The notes: a model not told the origin generated them from the letters alone. DNA of 64,000 nucleotides from Exiguobacterium sp. s122 (GCF_018618475.1 NZ_JACSMD010000002.1:124001-188000), one strand, 5' to 3'; positions 51,858 to 63,771 are shown, counted from the stretch's first letter. Made by a program: numbers and translations.

Positions 51858-53186
51858 TCATACCGCTTCGTCTTTTTGATTCGCAGCTTCTTCTTGTTCT
51901 TTTTTCACATTCAGCCGGTCAATGAAAATGAGGAATGGGAACCAAATCGCCAAGATGATGAAGAAGTTGACGAGTTGGAGTAATCCACCGGCAAGCGAGT
52001 TCGTTGCCATCATTCCGCTGATGAACATCGGAACTGTCCAAGGTACTGCGACTCCAGTCGGAGGCGGGACGAGACCGGTCGACATCGCGAAGTACGTGAC
52101 GGTCACCGTAATGAGCGGGGCAACAATCCATGGAATCATGATGAGCGGATTCATGACGATTGGTAATCCGAAGATGACGGGTTCGTTAACGTTAAAAATC
52201 CCTGGTCCGAGTGAAAGTTTCCCGATTTGTTTTAACTGTTTTGACTTCAAGAACAACAAGATGGCGACGATGACAGCAAGTGTCGAGCCCGAACCACCGA
52301 GACCGACTGTGTATATTTCGACAAACTGTTTGCTGATGATGTTCGGAACGTCTCCAGTCGTTGTATATGCGTTCAAGTTCTCGAGTGACAGTGTGTTCCA
52401 AATCGGATCCATGACGGAGTTGACGATAACTTGTCCGTGCAGACCGAAAAACCAGAACAATTGGACAAAGAATATGGCAATCAACGTTGGGACAAGACCG
52501 TTACCTAGTTTAACGAGCGGTTGTTGGACAACGTTAAAAATGACATCGTGTAAGTTCGTATTAAACAAACTTGTCACACCGATATTAAGGAGCAAGAAGA
52601 CGGTAAGCGTCAGTAAGGCGGGTACGAGGGCTGAAAATGATTTTGCTACTGCCGGCGGTACCCCATCCGGCATTTTGATTGTCCAATTCTTTTGGACGAC
52701 GAACCGATAAATCTCACCCGAAAGGAAACCTGTGATCATGGCGAGAAACATCCCTTTTGCACCGAGCCGGTCAAGTGGAAGCACATTACCGACCGCATCT
52801 GTCATGCCTTCTACTTCAATGAGGAACGGTGTCAATAAAAGAAACGATACGAGCGAAATGGCGCCACCGAAAACCGCTTCGACGTTATAGCTTTTTGAAA
52901 GATAATAGCCGATACCGAAAACGACGAAAATGGACATAATGCCCATCGTGGCCGAAGGAGCGTTGCCTAGCGATGATTTGAATACGTTTAGTGTCCCTTC
53001 TGACATGAACTTGTCTAAAAACGGCAAGTTGGCAATAACGACGACGATTGAACCGAACATCGTAATCGGGAACGCGAGCATAAACGCATCGCGTAATACT
53101 TGCAAATATCGACTGTTGTTCAAGTAAGTCGCCATCGGCATGAGCAACTTGCTGATCAATAAGAACATTTTGTTGTCCTGTGACAT
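51858..53186 (-). CDS. celB: PTS cellobiose/lichenan-type EIIC permease
   Basis: The 442-residue membrane protein is of the Lac-family EIIC group, with about ten helices, NSRYLQVLRDAFMLAFPITM at the N-terminus and GIFNVNEPVIFGLPIVMNP (substrate-site loop with NEPVIFG). It transports and phosphorylates beta-glucosides with IIA and IIB. The ATG at 53186 is 7 bases from AAGGGTG; GTG at 53195 overlaps the IIA stop. Confidence 0.92.
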   Translation of the reverse strand: MSQDNKMFLLISKLLMPMATYLNNSRYLQVLRDAFMLAFPITMFGSIVVVIANLPFLDKFMSEGTLNVFKSSLGNAPSATMGIMSIFVVFGIGYYLSKSYNVEAVFGGAISLVSFLLLTPFLIEVEGMTDAVGNVLPLDRLGAKGMFLAMITGFLSGEIYRFVVQKNWTIKMPDGVPPAVAKSFSALVPALLTLTVFLLLNIGVTSLFNTNLHDVIFNVVQQPLVKLGNGLVPTLIAIFFVQLFWFFGLHGQVIVNSVMDPIWNTLSLENLNAYTTTGDVPNIISKQFVEIYTVGLGGSGSTLAVIVAILLFLKSKQLKQIGKLSLGPGIFNVNEPVIFGLPIVMNPLIMIPWIVAPLITVTVTYFAMSTGLVPPPTGVAVPWTVPMFISGMMATNSLAGGLLQLVNFFIILAIWFPFLIFIDRLNVKKEQEEAANQKDEAV

Positions 53187-53191
53187 AGGAT

Positions 53192-53536
53192 TCACCCTTC
53201 TTGATTAGGATTTACAATCTTTTGCTCCATCATCTCAATCAGACCCGCAGTCAAATCCAGCATCGTCTGGGTCGACATGAGATGATCTTCAGCATGAAGG
53301 AGTAACAGCGACATGTCCGTCTTCTCCCCGTTCGCTTCTTTTTGAATTTGACCGAAGTGCGTCTGGTGTGCTTCTTTCAACTGTTCACGTGCCGTCGTCA
53401 GTTTTACTTCAAACGCCTCATATGAACCATCCTTATACGTTTGAATGGCTTCTTGGATCGTGCTTCGTGCGTTCCCGCTATGCAAAATCATCATGAACGC
53501 CATTTGCTCTAACGTCAGCTCTTCTGTCCCTTCCAT
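53192..53536 (-). CDS. celC: PTS cellobiose-type EIIA
   Basis: The 114-residue helical protein has active-site His in LLLHAEDHLMSTQ and the N-terminal AFMMILHSGNARS of Lac-family IIA. It passes phosphate from HPr to IIB. Gap to IIB is 4 bases and to IIC 5. Confidence 0.95.
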   Translation of the reverse strand: MEGTEELTLEQMAFMMILHSGNARSTIQEAIQTYKDGSYEAFEVKLTTAREQLKEAHQTHFGQIQKEANGEKTDMSLLLLHAEDHLMSTQTMLDLTAGLIEMMEQKIVNPNQEG

Positions 53537-53540
53537 AACC

Positions 53541-53837
53541 TCACCCCATCAGTTTAATTGCTTGCTCATACGCTGCTTTTCCATTCGCCGTTCCATAAGC
53601 CATCATATCGATGACTTCGACCGGTTTCGATGTTTGCGCTTTCAATTTATCGAGCAAAAAGCGCATTTGAGGCCCAATCAAAATGACGTCTGCCTCTTCC
53701 ATTTCCGTGTTGACTTGATCTTGACCGACAGCCCAAATCTTCGCTTCATCCCCAATGGACACCGCATGCTGCTGCATTTTTGTAACAAGTAGACTCGTCG
53801 ACATTCCTGAACTACAAGCAAGTAATACTTTTTTCAT
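53541..53837 (-). CDS. celA: PTS cellobiose-type EIIB
   Basis: The 98-residue protein has the phosphorylated Cys in LLACSSGMSTSLLV near the N-terminus and ILIGPQMRFLLD. It transfers phosphate to the incoming sugar in IIC. First gene of the operon; ATG at 53837 follows AAAGGAG. A TTG two codons upstream is a less likely start. Confidence 0.95.
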   Translation of the reverse strand: MKKVLLACSSGMSTSLLVTKMQQHAVSIGDEAKIWAVGQDQVNTEMEEADVILIGPQMRFLLDKLKAQTSKPVEVIDMMAYGTANGKAAYEQAIKLMG

Positions 53838-53855
53838 ATCCAATCACTCCTTTTA

Positions 53856-53869
53856 TGAAATCGTTTACA
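53856..53869. promoter_or_regulatory. cre site (CcpA) of the cellobiose PTS operon
   Basis: TGAAATCGTTTACA matches the CcpA consensus fully and lies between the predicted -10 and the IIB ribosome site, where it would repress by blocking transcription. Confidence 0.75.
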
Positions 53870-53875
53870 AATTTA

Positions 53876-53903
53876 ATTATACACATGATTATTTTCATGT
53901 CTA
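53876..53903 (-). promoter_or_regulatory. Predicted promoter of the cellobiose PTS operon
   Basis: TAGACA (53898-53903) and TATAAT (53876-53881) lie 16 bases apart on the minus strand. Both overlap the operator palindrome. Confidence 0.65.
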
Positions 53904-53905
53904 TA
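53878..53905. promoter_or_regulatory. GntR operator palindrome between divergent operons
   Basis: 11-bp arms TATACACATGA and TCATGTCTATA agree at 10 of 11 positions around 6 bases. One arm leads into GTCTATAC (53899-53906), matching the HutC half-site also found before gntR. Confidence 0.6.
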
Positions 53906-53906
53906 C

Positions 53907-53936
53907 TTGATTTAAACTTTGTTTAGTTTTTATATT
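53907..53936 (+). promoter_or_regulatory. Predicted promoter of the PMI-ROK gene
   Basis: TTGATT (53907-53912) and TATATT (53931-53936) are separated by 18 bases. The -35 abuts the operator palindrome, so one regulator could control both directions. Confidence 0.5.
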
Positions 53937-53977
53937 TAAAAGTGTATATTAAAATAAATGGAAGTGAGGGAATGAAG

Positions 53978-55762
53978 ATGACTGCGATACCGTTACAGCC
54001 ACATTTTGAGTACCGCCTTTGGGGAGGGGAACGTTTAAAGCGTTTTGGATTTCAATTTAAAGACGCTTCGATCGGAGAAGCTTGGACGGCCTCAGCACGG
54101 CCGAATAAAGGGTCCATCGTAACCGCTGGACCCTTTGCCGGAATGACACTCGAAAAACTGTATAACGAACAGCGAGAGCTGTTCGGAATTGAAGCACAAA
54201 CGTTTCCTTTACTTATCAAATGGATTGATTCGAATGAAGACTTATCGGTCCAAGTTCATCCGAATAATGAACTAGCTCGTTTGCTCGAGAACGAGCCATA
54301 CGGAAAAAATGAGTGTTGGTATATTCTCGACGCACCAGCAGGAGCAGAAATTCTTTATGGTCATACGTTTGAATCAAAAGACACGCTGCAACAATCACTT
54401 TCAGACTCTCATGTCATGTCCGGATTGAGTCGAAAACATGTCAGCCAGGGAGACTTCATATACGTGCCGGCAGGGACTGTACATGCACTAACGAAAGGCG
54501 TATGTGTTTTAGAGATTCAACAAAGTTCAGATACAACGTATCGACTTTATGACTACGGACGTCTCGAACAAGCTACCGGAAAAGCACGAGAGCTCCATAT
54601 TTCTAAAGGTGCACAGGCCACGTTCACACCTCACATCGATTATATGGAGCCTCCTTTGCCACTCGATCACTTCCGGACTCGACTGACACATAACCCTTAT
54701 TTCTTCGTTGAGAAATGGATGATTACGCAACACGAGATTGTCGAGACGGATACCTTTCGTCTGCTTTCCGTTGTTGATGGAACAATCGAGGTAGATGGTG
54801 TCTCGTTCGATATTGGGGCTACACTCATTTTGCCCGCTAATCAATCGTTTCATTTATCTGGAGAGGCCACGTGTATCGTTACTGGCGTCGCGCCCTTAAC
54901 GAAACCGATGGCCCGCATCGGCATTGACATCGGGGGCACACAGACACGCGTCGCAGTGGTTTCTACAGATGGGCGGGTTGAGAAGCAATTTAAATTTAAG
55001 ACACGACCCCATCTTGGGCTCGATCAATTGTTACATCAAATCGCCCTCATCGTTGGGCAGTTCAAACTTGAATATGACATCGCGCAAGTCGGAATCGCCG
55101 CCCCTGGCCCGCTCGACTTAAAGCATGGTTCCTTCTTGACACCACCAAACCTCCCGAACTGGCATTATCAAGCGATTGTTGAGCCACTCCACAACCGCCT
55201 CCATTTGCCCGTCACACTAGAAAATGATGCCAATGCAGCCGCTCTTGCCGAGGCTAAGTTTGGTGCTGGCCGCCATGTCGATTCGATGTTTTACGTTACG
55301 GTTAGCACAGGGATTGGAGGTGGATTCGTGTATAAGCAACAGTTGATTAGCGGGGCACATAATAGTGCCGGTGAAGTGGGAAACATGATTATTCGAACAG
55401 ATGGACCGACGCACCCGACCTTGAACAGCGGGGCACTTGAAACAAGGGCAAGCGGAACGGCACTTCATGAACGTGCCTTAAAGAAAGGATTTTCTAATTC
55501 GACGACACTTCTGCATAACGATTCAGAACGTGACATGTTCGTCGATGACTTGGCGACTGGACTCGCAAATATCATTCATACAATCGATCCTGACTTGATT
55601 GTCCTTGGAGGAGGCGTAACGGCGTCCGCTCCGCTATACTGGAATCAACTACAAGATGCGGTCGCGATGCGAGTCTATCCTCATTTGAGAGGTGAAACGC
55701 CTCTCGTTTTGCACCAATTGCAAGGTGATGCCGGCGTGATTGGGGCCGCATTTTTAAGCTAA
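53978..55762 (+). CDS. Fused mannose-6-phosphate isomerase and ROK sugar kinase
   Basis: The 594-residue protein joins two enzymes. Residues 1 to about 308 are a class I phosphomannose isomerase with zinc-ligand motifs VQVHPNNELA, KNECWYIL and YVPAGTVHAL. Residues about 312-594 are a ROK kinase with ATP loop GIDIGGTQTRVAVV, catalytic LENDANAAALAEAK and GTGIGGG-like STGIGGGFV. The ROK zinc motif CxCGxxGC is absent (LNSGALETRAS instead). It could phosphorylate fructose or mannose and interconvert mannose-6-P and fructose-6-P. The frame is unbroken through the join. The ATG at 53978 is 7-8 bases after GAGGG. Confidence 0.88.
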   Translation: MTAIPLQPHFEYRLWGGERLKRFGFQFKDASIGEAWTASARPNKGSIVTAGPFAGMTLEKLYNEQRELFGIEAQTFPLLIKWIDSNEDLSVQVHPNNELARLLENEPYGKNECWYILDAPAGAEILYGHTFESKDTLQQSLSDSHVMSGLSRKHVSQGDFIYVPAGTVHALTKGVCVLEIQQSSDTTYRLYDYGRLEQATGKARELHISKGAQATFTPHIDYMEPPLPLDHFRTRLTHNPYFFVEKWMITQHEIVETDTFRLLSVVDGTIEVDGVSFDIGATLILPANQSFHLSGEATCIVTGVAPLTKPMARIGIDIGGTQTRVAVVSTDGRVEKQFKFKTRPHLGLDQLLHQIALIVGQFKLEYDIAQVGIAAPGPLDLKHGSFLTPPNLPNWHYQAIVEPLHNRLHLPVTLENDANAAALAEAKFGAGRHVDSMFYVTVSTGIGGGFVYKQQLISGAHNSAGEVGNMIIRTDGPTHPTLNSGALETRASGTALHERALKKGFSNSTTLLHNDSERDMFVDDLATGLANIIHTIDPDLIVLGGGVTASAPLYWNQLQDAVAMRVYPHLRGETPLVLHQLQGDAGVIGAAFLS

Positions 55763-55775
55763 GGAGTGAAGCAGG

Positions 55776-56669
55776 GTGGAACAATATTTAGCTATCGACA
55801 TCGGTGGGACAAGTATTAAATATGGACTTGTCTACGCGGACGGCACGCTTCAAGCGAGCAACCACGTCCCGACACCCGCGACATGGGACATCTTTTTAGA
55901 ACGATTAGACGACATCTTTACGACTGTCAACGCGACAGTAGTCCTTGACGGCCTCGCCGTCAGTGCTCCTGGTGCGGTCGACTCATCGACCGGCATCATC
56001 CATGGGGTCAGCGCTGTCCCTTACATCCATCATCGACCGTTTCTCGATGCCCTCCGCGAGCGTTACGCGTTACCGGTCACCGTGTTGAATGACGCTAATG
56101 CGGCCGCGCTCGCTGAAGGGTGGACCGGTGCGGGAGCTGCCCTCGAACGATTTGCGACGGTCGTCATCGGCACCGGAGTCGGTGGTTCGTTCGTCAACAA
56201 GGACGAAGTGATGATTGGATCCCATTTCCATGGTGGCGAGTTCGGCTACTGGATTCTCGACCCGTCTCTCCCCCAGCCGGATGGGGCATGGAGTGCGATT
56301 GGATCCACATCCGCGCTCGTGACACGTTGTCGTGAACGACTCGGACGACCCCTGTCCGGGCATGACATCTTTGCGCTTCAAACCGAATCTGCCATTCAAG
56401 AGGAGTTAGAGCGCTTCTACCGTTGGAACGCAATCGGTTTATACAATATCCAATTCAGCTTCGATCCGGAACGTATCTTGATCGGCGGCGGGATTAGCCG
56501 ACGCCCGGAAGTCCGGGACGGCATTAAGCGACACCTCGATGCCTTATGTGACGCGCTTGGGACGTTGCGCATCGACGTCGAGACGTGCGCTCACTTTAAC
56601 GAGGCGAATTTGATTGGTGCCGCTCGATTTCATATGTTGAACGTCAAAAAGGGTTCCGCTCATTTGTGA
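55776..56669 (+). CDS. ROK family sugar kinase (glucokinase/beta-glucoside kinase-like)
   Basis: The 297-residue kinase has LAIDIGGTSIKYGLV, LAVSAPGAVDSSTG, VLNDANAAALAEGW and VVIGTGVGGSFV. The usual zinc cysteines are missing, as in BglK-type kinases, so it may phosphorylate cellobiose or another glucoside; glucose remains possible. GTG start at 55776 after AAGGAG, 13 bases behind the PMI-ROK gene, clearly in the same operon. The two kinases are only distant relatives, so they did not arise by recent duplication. Confidence 0.88.
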   Translation: MEQYLAIDIGGTSIKYGLVYADGTLQASNHVPTPATWDIFLERLDDIFTTVNATVVLDGLAVSAPGAVDSSTGIIHGVSAVPYIHHRPFLDALRERYALPVTVLNDANAAALAEGWTGAGAALERFATVVIGTGVGGSFVNKDEVMIGSHFHGGEFGYWILDPSLPQPDGAWSAIGSTSALVTRCRERLGRPLSGHDIFALQTESAIQEELERFYRWNAIGLYNIQFSFDPERILIGGGISRRPEVRDGIKRHLDALCDALGTLRIDVETCAHFNEANLIGAARFHMLNVKKGSAHL

Positions 56670-56684
56670 GCGAAACCCTTTTTT
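56646..56684. terminator. Bidirectional terminator
   Basis: A stem AAAAAGGGTT, a bulge and CGCTCA with complements is followed by a T run, between convergent genes. Confidence 0.9.
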
Positions 56685-57177
56685 ATTGTGCAATCCGGTC
56701 TTCATGAAGCTGTTGATACACTTCTTCTCGAATCGCTTGTGCGGTACGTTCATGTAAAATCATATGCGCCCGAATAACATGGTTCGTACGCTCATCAATC
56801 ACACCGGTCTCTAAATATCGGTCTAAAATCGGTATACTGAAATCGCTGAGCGGTAAATATGCGATTGGAATATGGTCTTGACCGGCTTGAACCGATACGT
56901 GGATACCGTTCACTTCTGGAAAGAAGTACGACTCAAAATATGGTTCGATGACCAGTTCGTCAATCGAGGCATCGCGCGCTGTCGGAATCGTCGTTGGCAA
57001 AGCGATAAAATATACCATCTGATCAAAGGAGAACGACACATCTTGTAGAGAAACATTGAGTCGTGTCGCTTCTCTTTTCGAGATTCGACGTAACATCAAT
57101 CGATAGCAAGGTCGACTTGTAAAGAGTAGCGTTCCGACGAAGACGATGGTCATGATCATGACGCTAAACTCATTCAT
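56683..57177 (-). CDS. Unrecognised membrane-anchored protein, partner of the GGDEF gene
   Basis: The 164-residue protein has one N-terminal membrane helix (VMIMTIVFVGTLLFTS) and a soluble domain with no motif I know. The soluble part is mostly strand and helix mix, with FDQMVYFIALPTTIP and AHMILHERTAQAIREEVYQQ. Start at 57177 follows GGGAGGGAG and overlaps the diguanylate cyclase stop by 4 bases, so it may modulate or anchor that enzyme's output. Function unknown. Confidence 0.65.
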   Translation of the reverse strand: MNEFSVMIMTIVFVGTLLFTSRPCYRLMLRRISKREATRLNVSLQDVSFSFDQMVYFIALPTTIPTARDASIDELVIEPYFESYFFPEVNGIHVSVQAGQDHIPIAYLPLSDFSIPILDRYLETGVIDERTNHVIRAHMILHERTAQAIREEVYQQLHEDRIAQ

Positions 57178-58691
57178 AACGGCACTCCCTCCCAGCGGCA
57201 CACTTGATTCTTTCCTCGCGACTTCGCTGCATAGAGTGCCTGGTCCGCGCATTCAATCAGCTGCTCGCTCGTCTGTTGACGGAGTGTATGCTTCGAGGCG
57301 ACCCCGAAACTGAGCGTCAACTGTCCGCTCGGCTGCGTCTCCCCGTGTGTGAACGACGTGTTTAAGACCGCCGTTCGAATCGATTCTGCCACGTGCATCG
57401 CCTCGACCTCATCAAACTTCGGCAACAAGACGACGAATTCTTCGCCGCCAAATCGATACGCCATCTGTTCGTCCGGCACACTGTGGCGAATCACACTCGC
57501 GAGACGTGTCAATAGTTCATTGCCCGCCAAATGCCCGTTCGTGTCATTGTAATGCTTAAAATGATCGATATCCATGACGATGAGCGATAACTCCTCGTCC
57601 TCACATTCCCGGAATAGCACGTCCAAGTCTTGTTCAAACGAGCGATGATTCTTTAGCCGCGTTAACCCGTCACGTAAAGCGAGTGTCTCGATTCGTTGAT
57701 AGAGCGTCGTCTGATGTAAAGCGAGCGACGCTTGTTCGGCAATCGGCCGGACCCCGTCAATCTTTTGCGGCGTAATCGGCTTCTTGTTGACGACGTTATC
57801 GATTACGAGAAGTCCGTAAGGGATGCCTTGATGATGGAGCGGAAAAATCGTGCACTCGTCCATTTGTAGCTCCGTATGTAACAGACGAAGCACCGGGTCA
57901 TCCGTGATGCTCGCATAAACGTGAGCAGGCCGACCTGTATCCAGTGTCTGCCGGAACACGTGATTACTGTTAAACGGCATCCGCATCTTACGAATCCGCT
58001 CGTTCAACTGCGCATCATGAATCGTACTCGCTTCCTTTTCGTCAATCAATCCTTGAAGATCGAAATGCTGGCGCGTGATTTCCTCCCAAATTTGAAACCC
58101 TTCCTCCGGGTTCATCGGTCCTGTTCCCATTACGCCATAAATACTATCCTTCTCTGGATCGGCAAAGAAGATGATGGAACGGTTGAAACCGAGTCCATGT
58201 CCCGCTGTCACCGATGTTAAAATCGTCTGCAACAATCGATCTAAATCGAGTGTGTCTTGCATCGTGAAACTGACTTCCCGAAACACGTTCAACTGCCGTG
58301 AGCTCGCCGTCAACATACGCAACCGGTCCGACCGCTCCTGTTTCAACTGTTTGACATAACCGAACAGGAGTGCCGCACCGAGACCGAAGAAAATGTAACT
58401 GAAAAGAAGCGGAAATGAGAGCGTCCCAGACTGGCTGAACACGAGGAGCCAGCTGGCAAGGATGGCCACAAGCATCCCTCTCCACCGAAAGCAAACAAGT
58501 CCGGTGACGATAAGGAGGAGCACCGACCAATGAACATCGTAAAAATCAAACAAAATCCCATGCCAAATCACGACGAGACTGCTCGCCCCGACGAGAAGCC
58601 AGCGATTCAAGATTGGGGTTGTCATTAACCGGAGCACATTGATCACAATCGTAATCAGCACGATGCCACCAACCCATATGCCGTATATCAT
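57174..58691 (-). CDS. Membrane-bound GAF-GGDEF diguanylate cyclase
   Basis: The 505-residue protein has four or five N-terminal helices (residues 1-115), a short linker, a GAF domain (about 140-325, with DLDRLLQTILTSV and FPLHHQGIPYGLLVIDN) and a C-terminal GGDEF domain with RFGGEEFVVLLP, IVMDIDHFKHYNDTNGH and TLSFGVAS. The GGEEF active site is intact, so it likely makes cyclic di-GMP. The inhibitory RxxD site five residues before GGEEF is absent (PDEQ there), so feedback inhibition is not expected. Confidence 0.93.
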   Translation of the reverse strand: MIYGIWVGGIVLITIVINVLRLMTTPILNRWLLVGASSLVVIWHGILFDFYDVHWSVLLLIVTGLVCFRWRGMLVAILASWLLVFSQSGTLSFPLLFSYIFFGLGAALLFGYVKQLKQERSDRLRMLTASSRQLNVFREVSFTMQDTLDLDRLLQTILTSVTAGHGLGFNRSIIFFADPEKDSIYGVMGTGPMNPEEGFQIWEEITRQHFDLQGLIDEKEASTIHDAQLNERIRKMRMPFNSNHVFRQTLDTGRPAHVYASITDDPVLRLLHTELQMDECTIFPLHHQGIPYGLLVIDNVVNKKPITPQKIDGVRPIAEQASLALHQTTLYQRIETLALRDGLTRLKNHRSFEQDLDVLFRECEDEELSLIVMDIDHFKHYNDTNGHLAGNELLTRLASVIRHSVPDEQMAYRFGGEEFVVLLPKFDEVEAMHVAESIRTAVLNTSFTHGETQPSGQLTLSFGVASKHTLRQQTSEQLIECADQALYAAKSRGKNQVCRWEGVPL

Positions 58692-58794
58692 TCTGTCCCC
58701 TCATTTCACCAATCGTTCTCTCTTCTCATTATAAAACGATTCGTAATATGTGGGACATACTTTGTCCAATCACTGACCAAACTTTTAAGTTCTT

Positions 58795-58816
58795 TGAAAG
58801 ATTTTCCAATCTTTCA
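58795..58816. promoter_or_regulatory. Perfect 9-4-9 inverted repeat
   Basis: TGAAAGATT-TTCC-AATCTTTCA lies in the divergent gap between the diguanylate cyclase gene and the 145-residue gene. It could be an operator for either gene. Confidence 0.5.
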
Positions 58817-58908
58817 TTTGTCTTCATTTTACATAATGTTTTCGTATACTTTAGTACAGCAACGTGAAATGATAGAGATACCTAACCTTAAATAAGCGAG
58901 GTGGAAGC

Positions 58909-59346
58909 GTGACCCGTAATACAAATAGTGAACCTTTGACTATTTTGACACATTTGTTTAACACGACGTCGTTCGTTGGAATCGACTTCGGCTCTGGACC
59001 GAATCACCACCTGCTTTATTTTAAACGCGGCAATGACCATGAAGCTTGGCTGTCCATTGAAGGACCATGGCATGTCCATACCGCGGACGCTGTATTTGAC
59101 GAGGCGCTACAATTGCAGCGTCTCATCGATTTACGACGTGAGCGGGTACATCAGGTTCGTCTTGGAGATGGACACCCCCATCTTGAATTGACGTTTGAGT
59201 CCGGCCACACGTTATTCGTGAACGGTTTTCATGAACAGTATGAAAGTTGGCAAGCCGGTGATGCCCGCCCTCTCGGAGGAGATCAATACTTACTTGTCGC
59301 CATGCCACAAGGCGAACTCGCCGTCTTTGTCGAGGAGGAAGCCTGA
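58909..59346 (+). CDS. Unrecognised soluble protein
   Basis: The 145-residue protein starts with GTG after GAGGTGGAAG. It has no signal peptide or membrane segment; the pattern of strands and turns (VGIDFGSGPNHHLLYFKRG, HLELTFESGHTLFVNGF) suggests a small beta-rich domain. It ends in acidic residues. Its stop overlaps the ATG of a 30-residue membrane peptide (TGATG). No family recognised. Confidence 0.65.
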   Translation: MTRNTNSEPLTILTHLFNTTSFVGIDFGSGPNHHLLYFKRGNDHEAWLSIEGPWHVHTADAVFDEALQLQRLIDLRRERVHQVRLGDGHPHLELTFESGHTLFVNGFHEQYESWQAGDARPLGGDQYLLVAMPQGELAVFVEEEA

Positions 59347-59438
59347 TGGGCGTCTGGACGGAAATCGCGACGTATATGTTGATTGCGTTCGGAATCAGCC
59401 TTGCCATTATCGTATTACGTAAAATAACCAAGTCATAA
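59346..59438 (+). CDS. 30-residue single-helix membrane peptide
   Basis: ATG at 59346 overlaps the upstream stop codon by one base. The product has an acidic first third, one hydrophobic helix (MLIAFGISLAIIVL) and a basic end (RKITKS). This is the make-up of regulatory small membrane proteins. A terminator follows directly, so it is the last gene of a two-gene operon. No separate ribosome site is needed if translation is coupled. Confidence 0.6.
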   Translation: MGVWTEIATYMLIAFGISLAIIVLRKITKS

Positions 59439-59442
59439 CAAA

Positions 59443-59465
59443 AGAGCGGCCGCGGCCGCCCTTTT

Positions 59466-59466
<1 letters not shown>
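59443..59466. terminator. Bidirectional terminator
   Basis: The GC-rich palindrome GCGGCCGCGGCCGC is followed by CCTTTTTT, between convergent genes. Confidence 0.8.
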
Positions 59467-62877
<3,411 letters not shown>

Positions 62878-63729
62878 TTAGGATCGTCGTTCTTTCATTA
62901 AGTTTTCGATGTGGATCATCATGTAGAGCCGTTCATCGGTCGACACCTCATAGTTGTACTTCGAGGCAATCAAGCCTGCGATTTTCTCGACGCATTCATA
63001 GGCGTCCGGATAGCGCAACTTCACCATCTCAAACAGCGTCTCATCGCCTCCGGTTTTCATTGGCTCTTTCGAGGCGAGCCGTTGGACGAAATATTTGAGA
63101 TGGGTCAAAAATCGAGAGTAGGCGTGTGACTCTTCATCCAAGTCGATTTGAAAATGATACGTAATAATCGTGAGAATCGCTTGGGTCGCTTTCGTCATCT
63201 CGGTGACGAGGTGTAAGTTCTCTCCCTTCGCACCGGACATCGTCGCATTGACAAGATGAAGGGCGATGGCGACTGCCTCGTCTTCATCGAGGATGACGTC
63301 GTGTCGCTCATTGATGAGCGCGACCGCCTCTTTCCCGATTGAAAATTCAGGTCCATAAAACCGTTTCACTTCCCAAACGAGCGGGTTTCGGATGACGATT
63401 CCATCGCGATAACGGCTGAGAGCAAAATGGATATGGTCGGCAAGCGTCACGTAAAGCGAGTCGTGCACCGTCTTCGCTAGCTTTGTTTCGGCGAGTTTGA
63501 CGATGTGCTTGACTGTCTCCATCTCCTCATCCGGCATCTCATTTAAAAAATGGACGAATCGTTCATGGCTCTCTTTACTCTCGAGCGTAAAGATTTTTTC
63601 GATTCGCGCTTGGTCAATCGCATCACCCGGTCGTTTTTGGAACGCAATGCCTCGTCCCATGACGACTTGTTCTTGACCGTTCGCTTGAATCGCCACGACG
63701 TTGTTGTTGAACACTTTTGAAATGTGCAT
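62878..63729 (-). CDS. licT: BglG/LicT family transcriptional antiterminator
   Basis: The 283-residue protein has an N-terminal RNA-binding domain (FNNNVVAIQANGQEQVVMGRGIAFQKRPGD) and two PRD domains whose histidines (for example LADHIHFALSRY in PRD1 and MMIHIENL in PRD2) are phosphorylated by PTS proteins. It binds RAT hairpins to prevent termination, both in its own leader and before bglP. GGAGGTGAC precedes the ATG. Confidence 0.96.
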   Translation of the reverse strand: MHISKVFNNNVVAIQANGQEQVVMGRGIAFQKRPGDAIDQARIEKIFTLESKESHERFVHFLNEMPDEEMETVKHIVKLAETKLAKTVHDSLYVTLADHIHFALSRYRDGIVIRNPLVWEVKRFYGPEFSIGKEAVALINERHDVILDEDEAVAIALHLVNATMSGAKGENLHLVTEMTKATQAILTIITYHFQIDLDEESHAYSRFLTHLKYFVQRLASKEPMKTGGDETLFEMVKLRYPDAYECVEKIAGLIASKYNYEVSTDERLYMMIHIENLMKERRS

Positions 63730-63771
63730 GGAATCTTGTCACCTCCGCTCAGGGTCGATTGAAAAGAAAAA

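Noticed and set aside
51922-52710. Plus-strand frame of 262 residues inside the PTS permease
   Set aside because: Antisense to a well-defined EIIC gene; its content mirrors the complement of membrane-helix codons.
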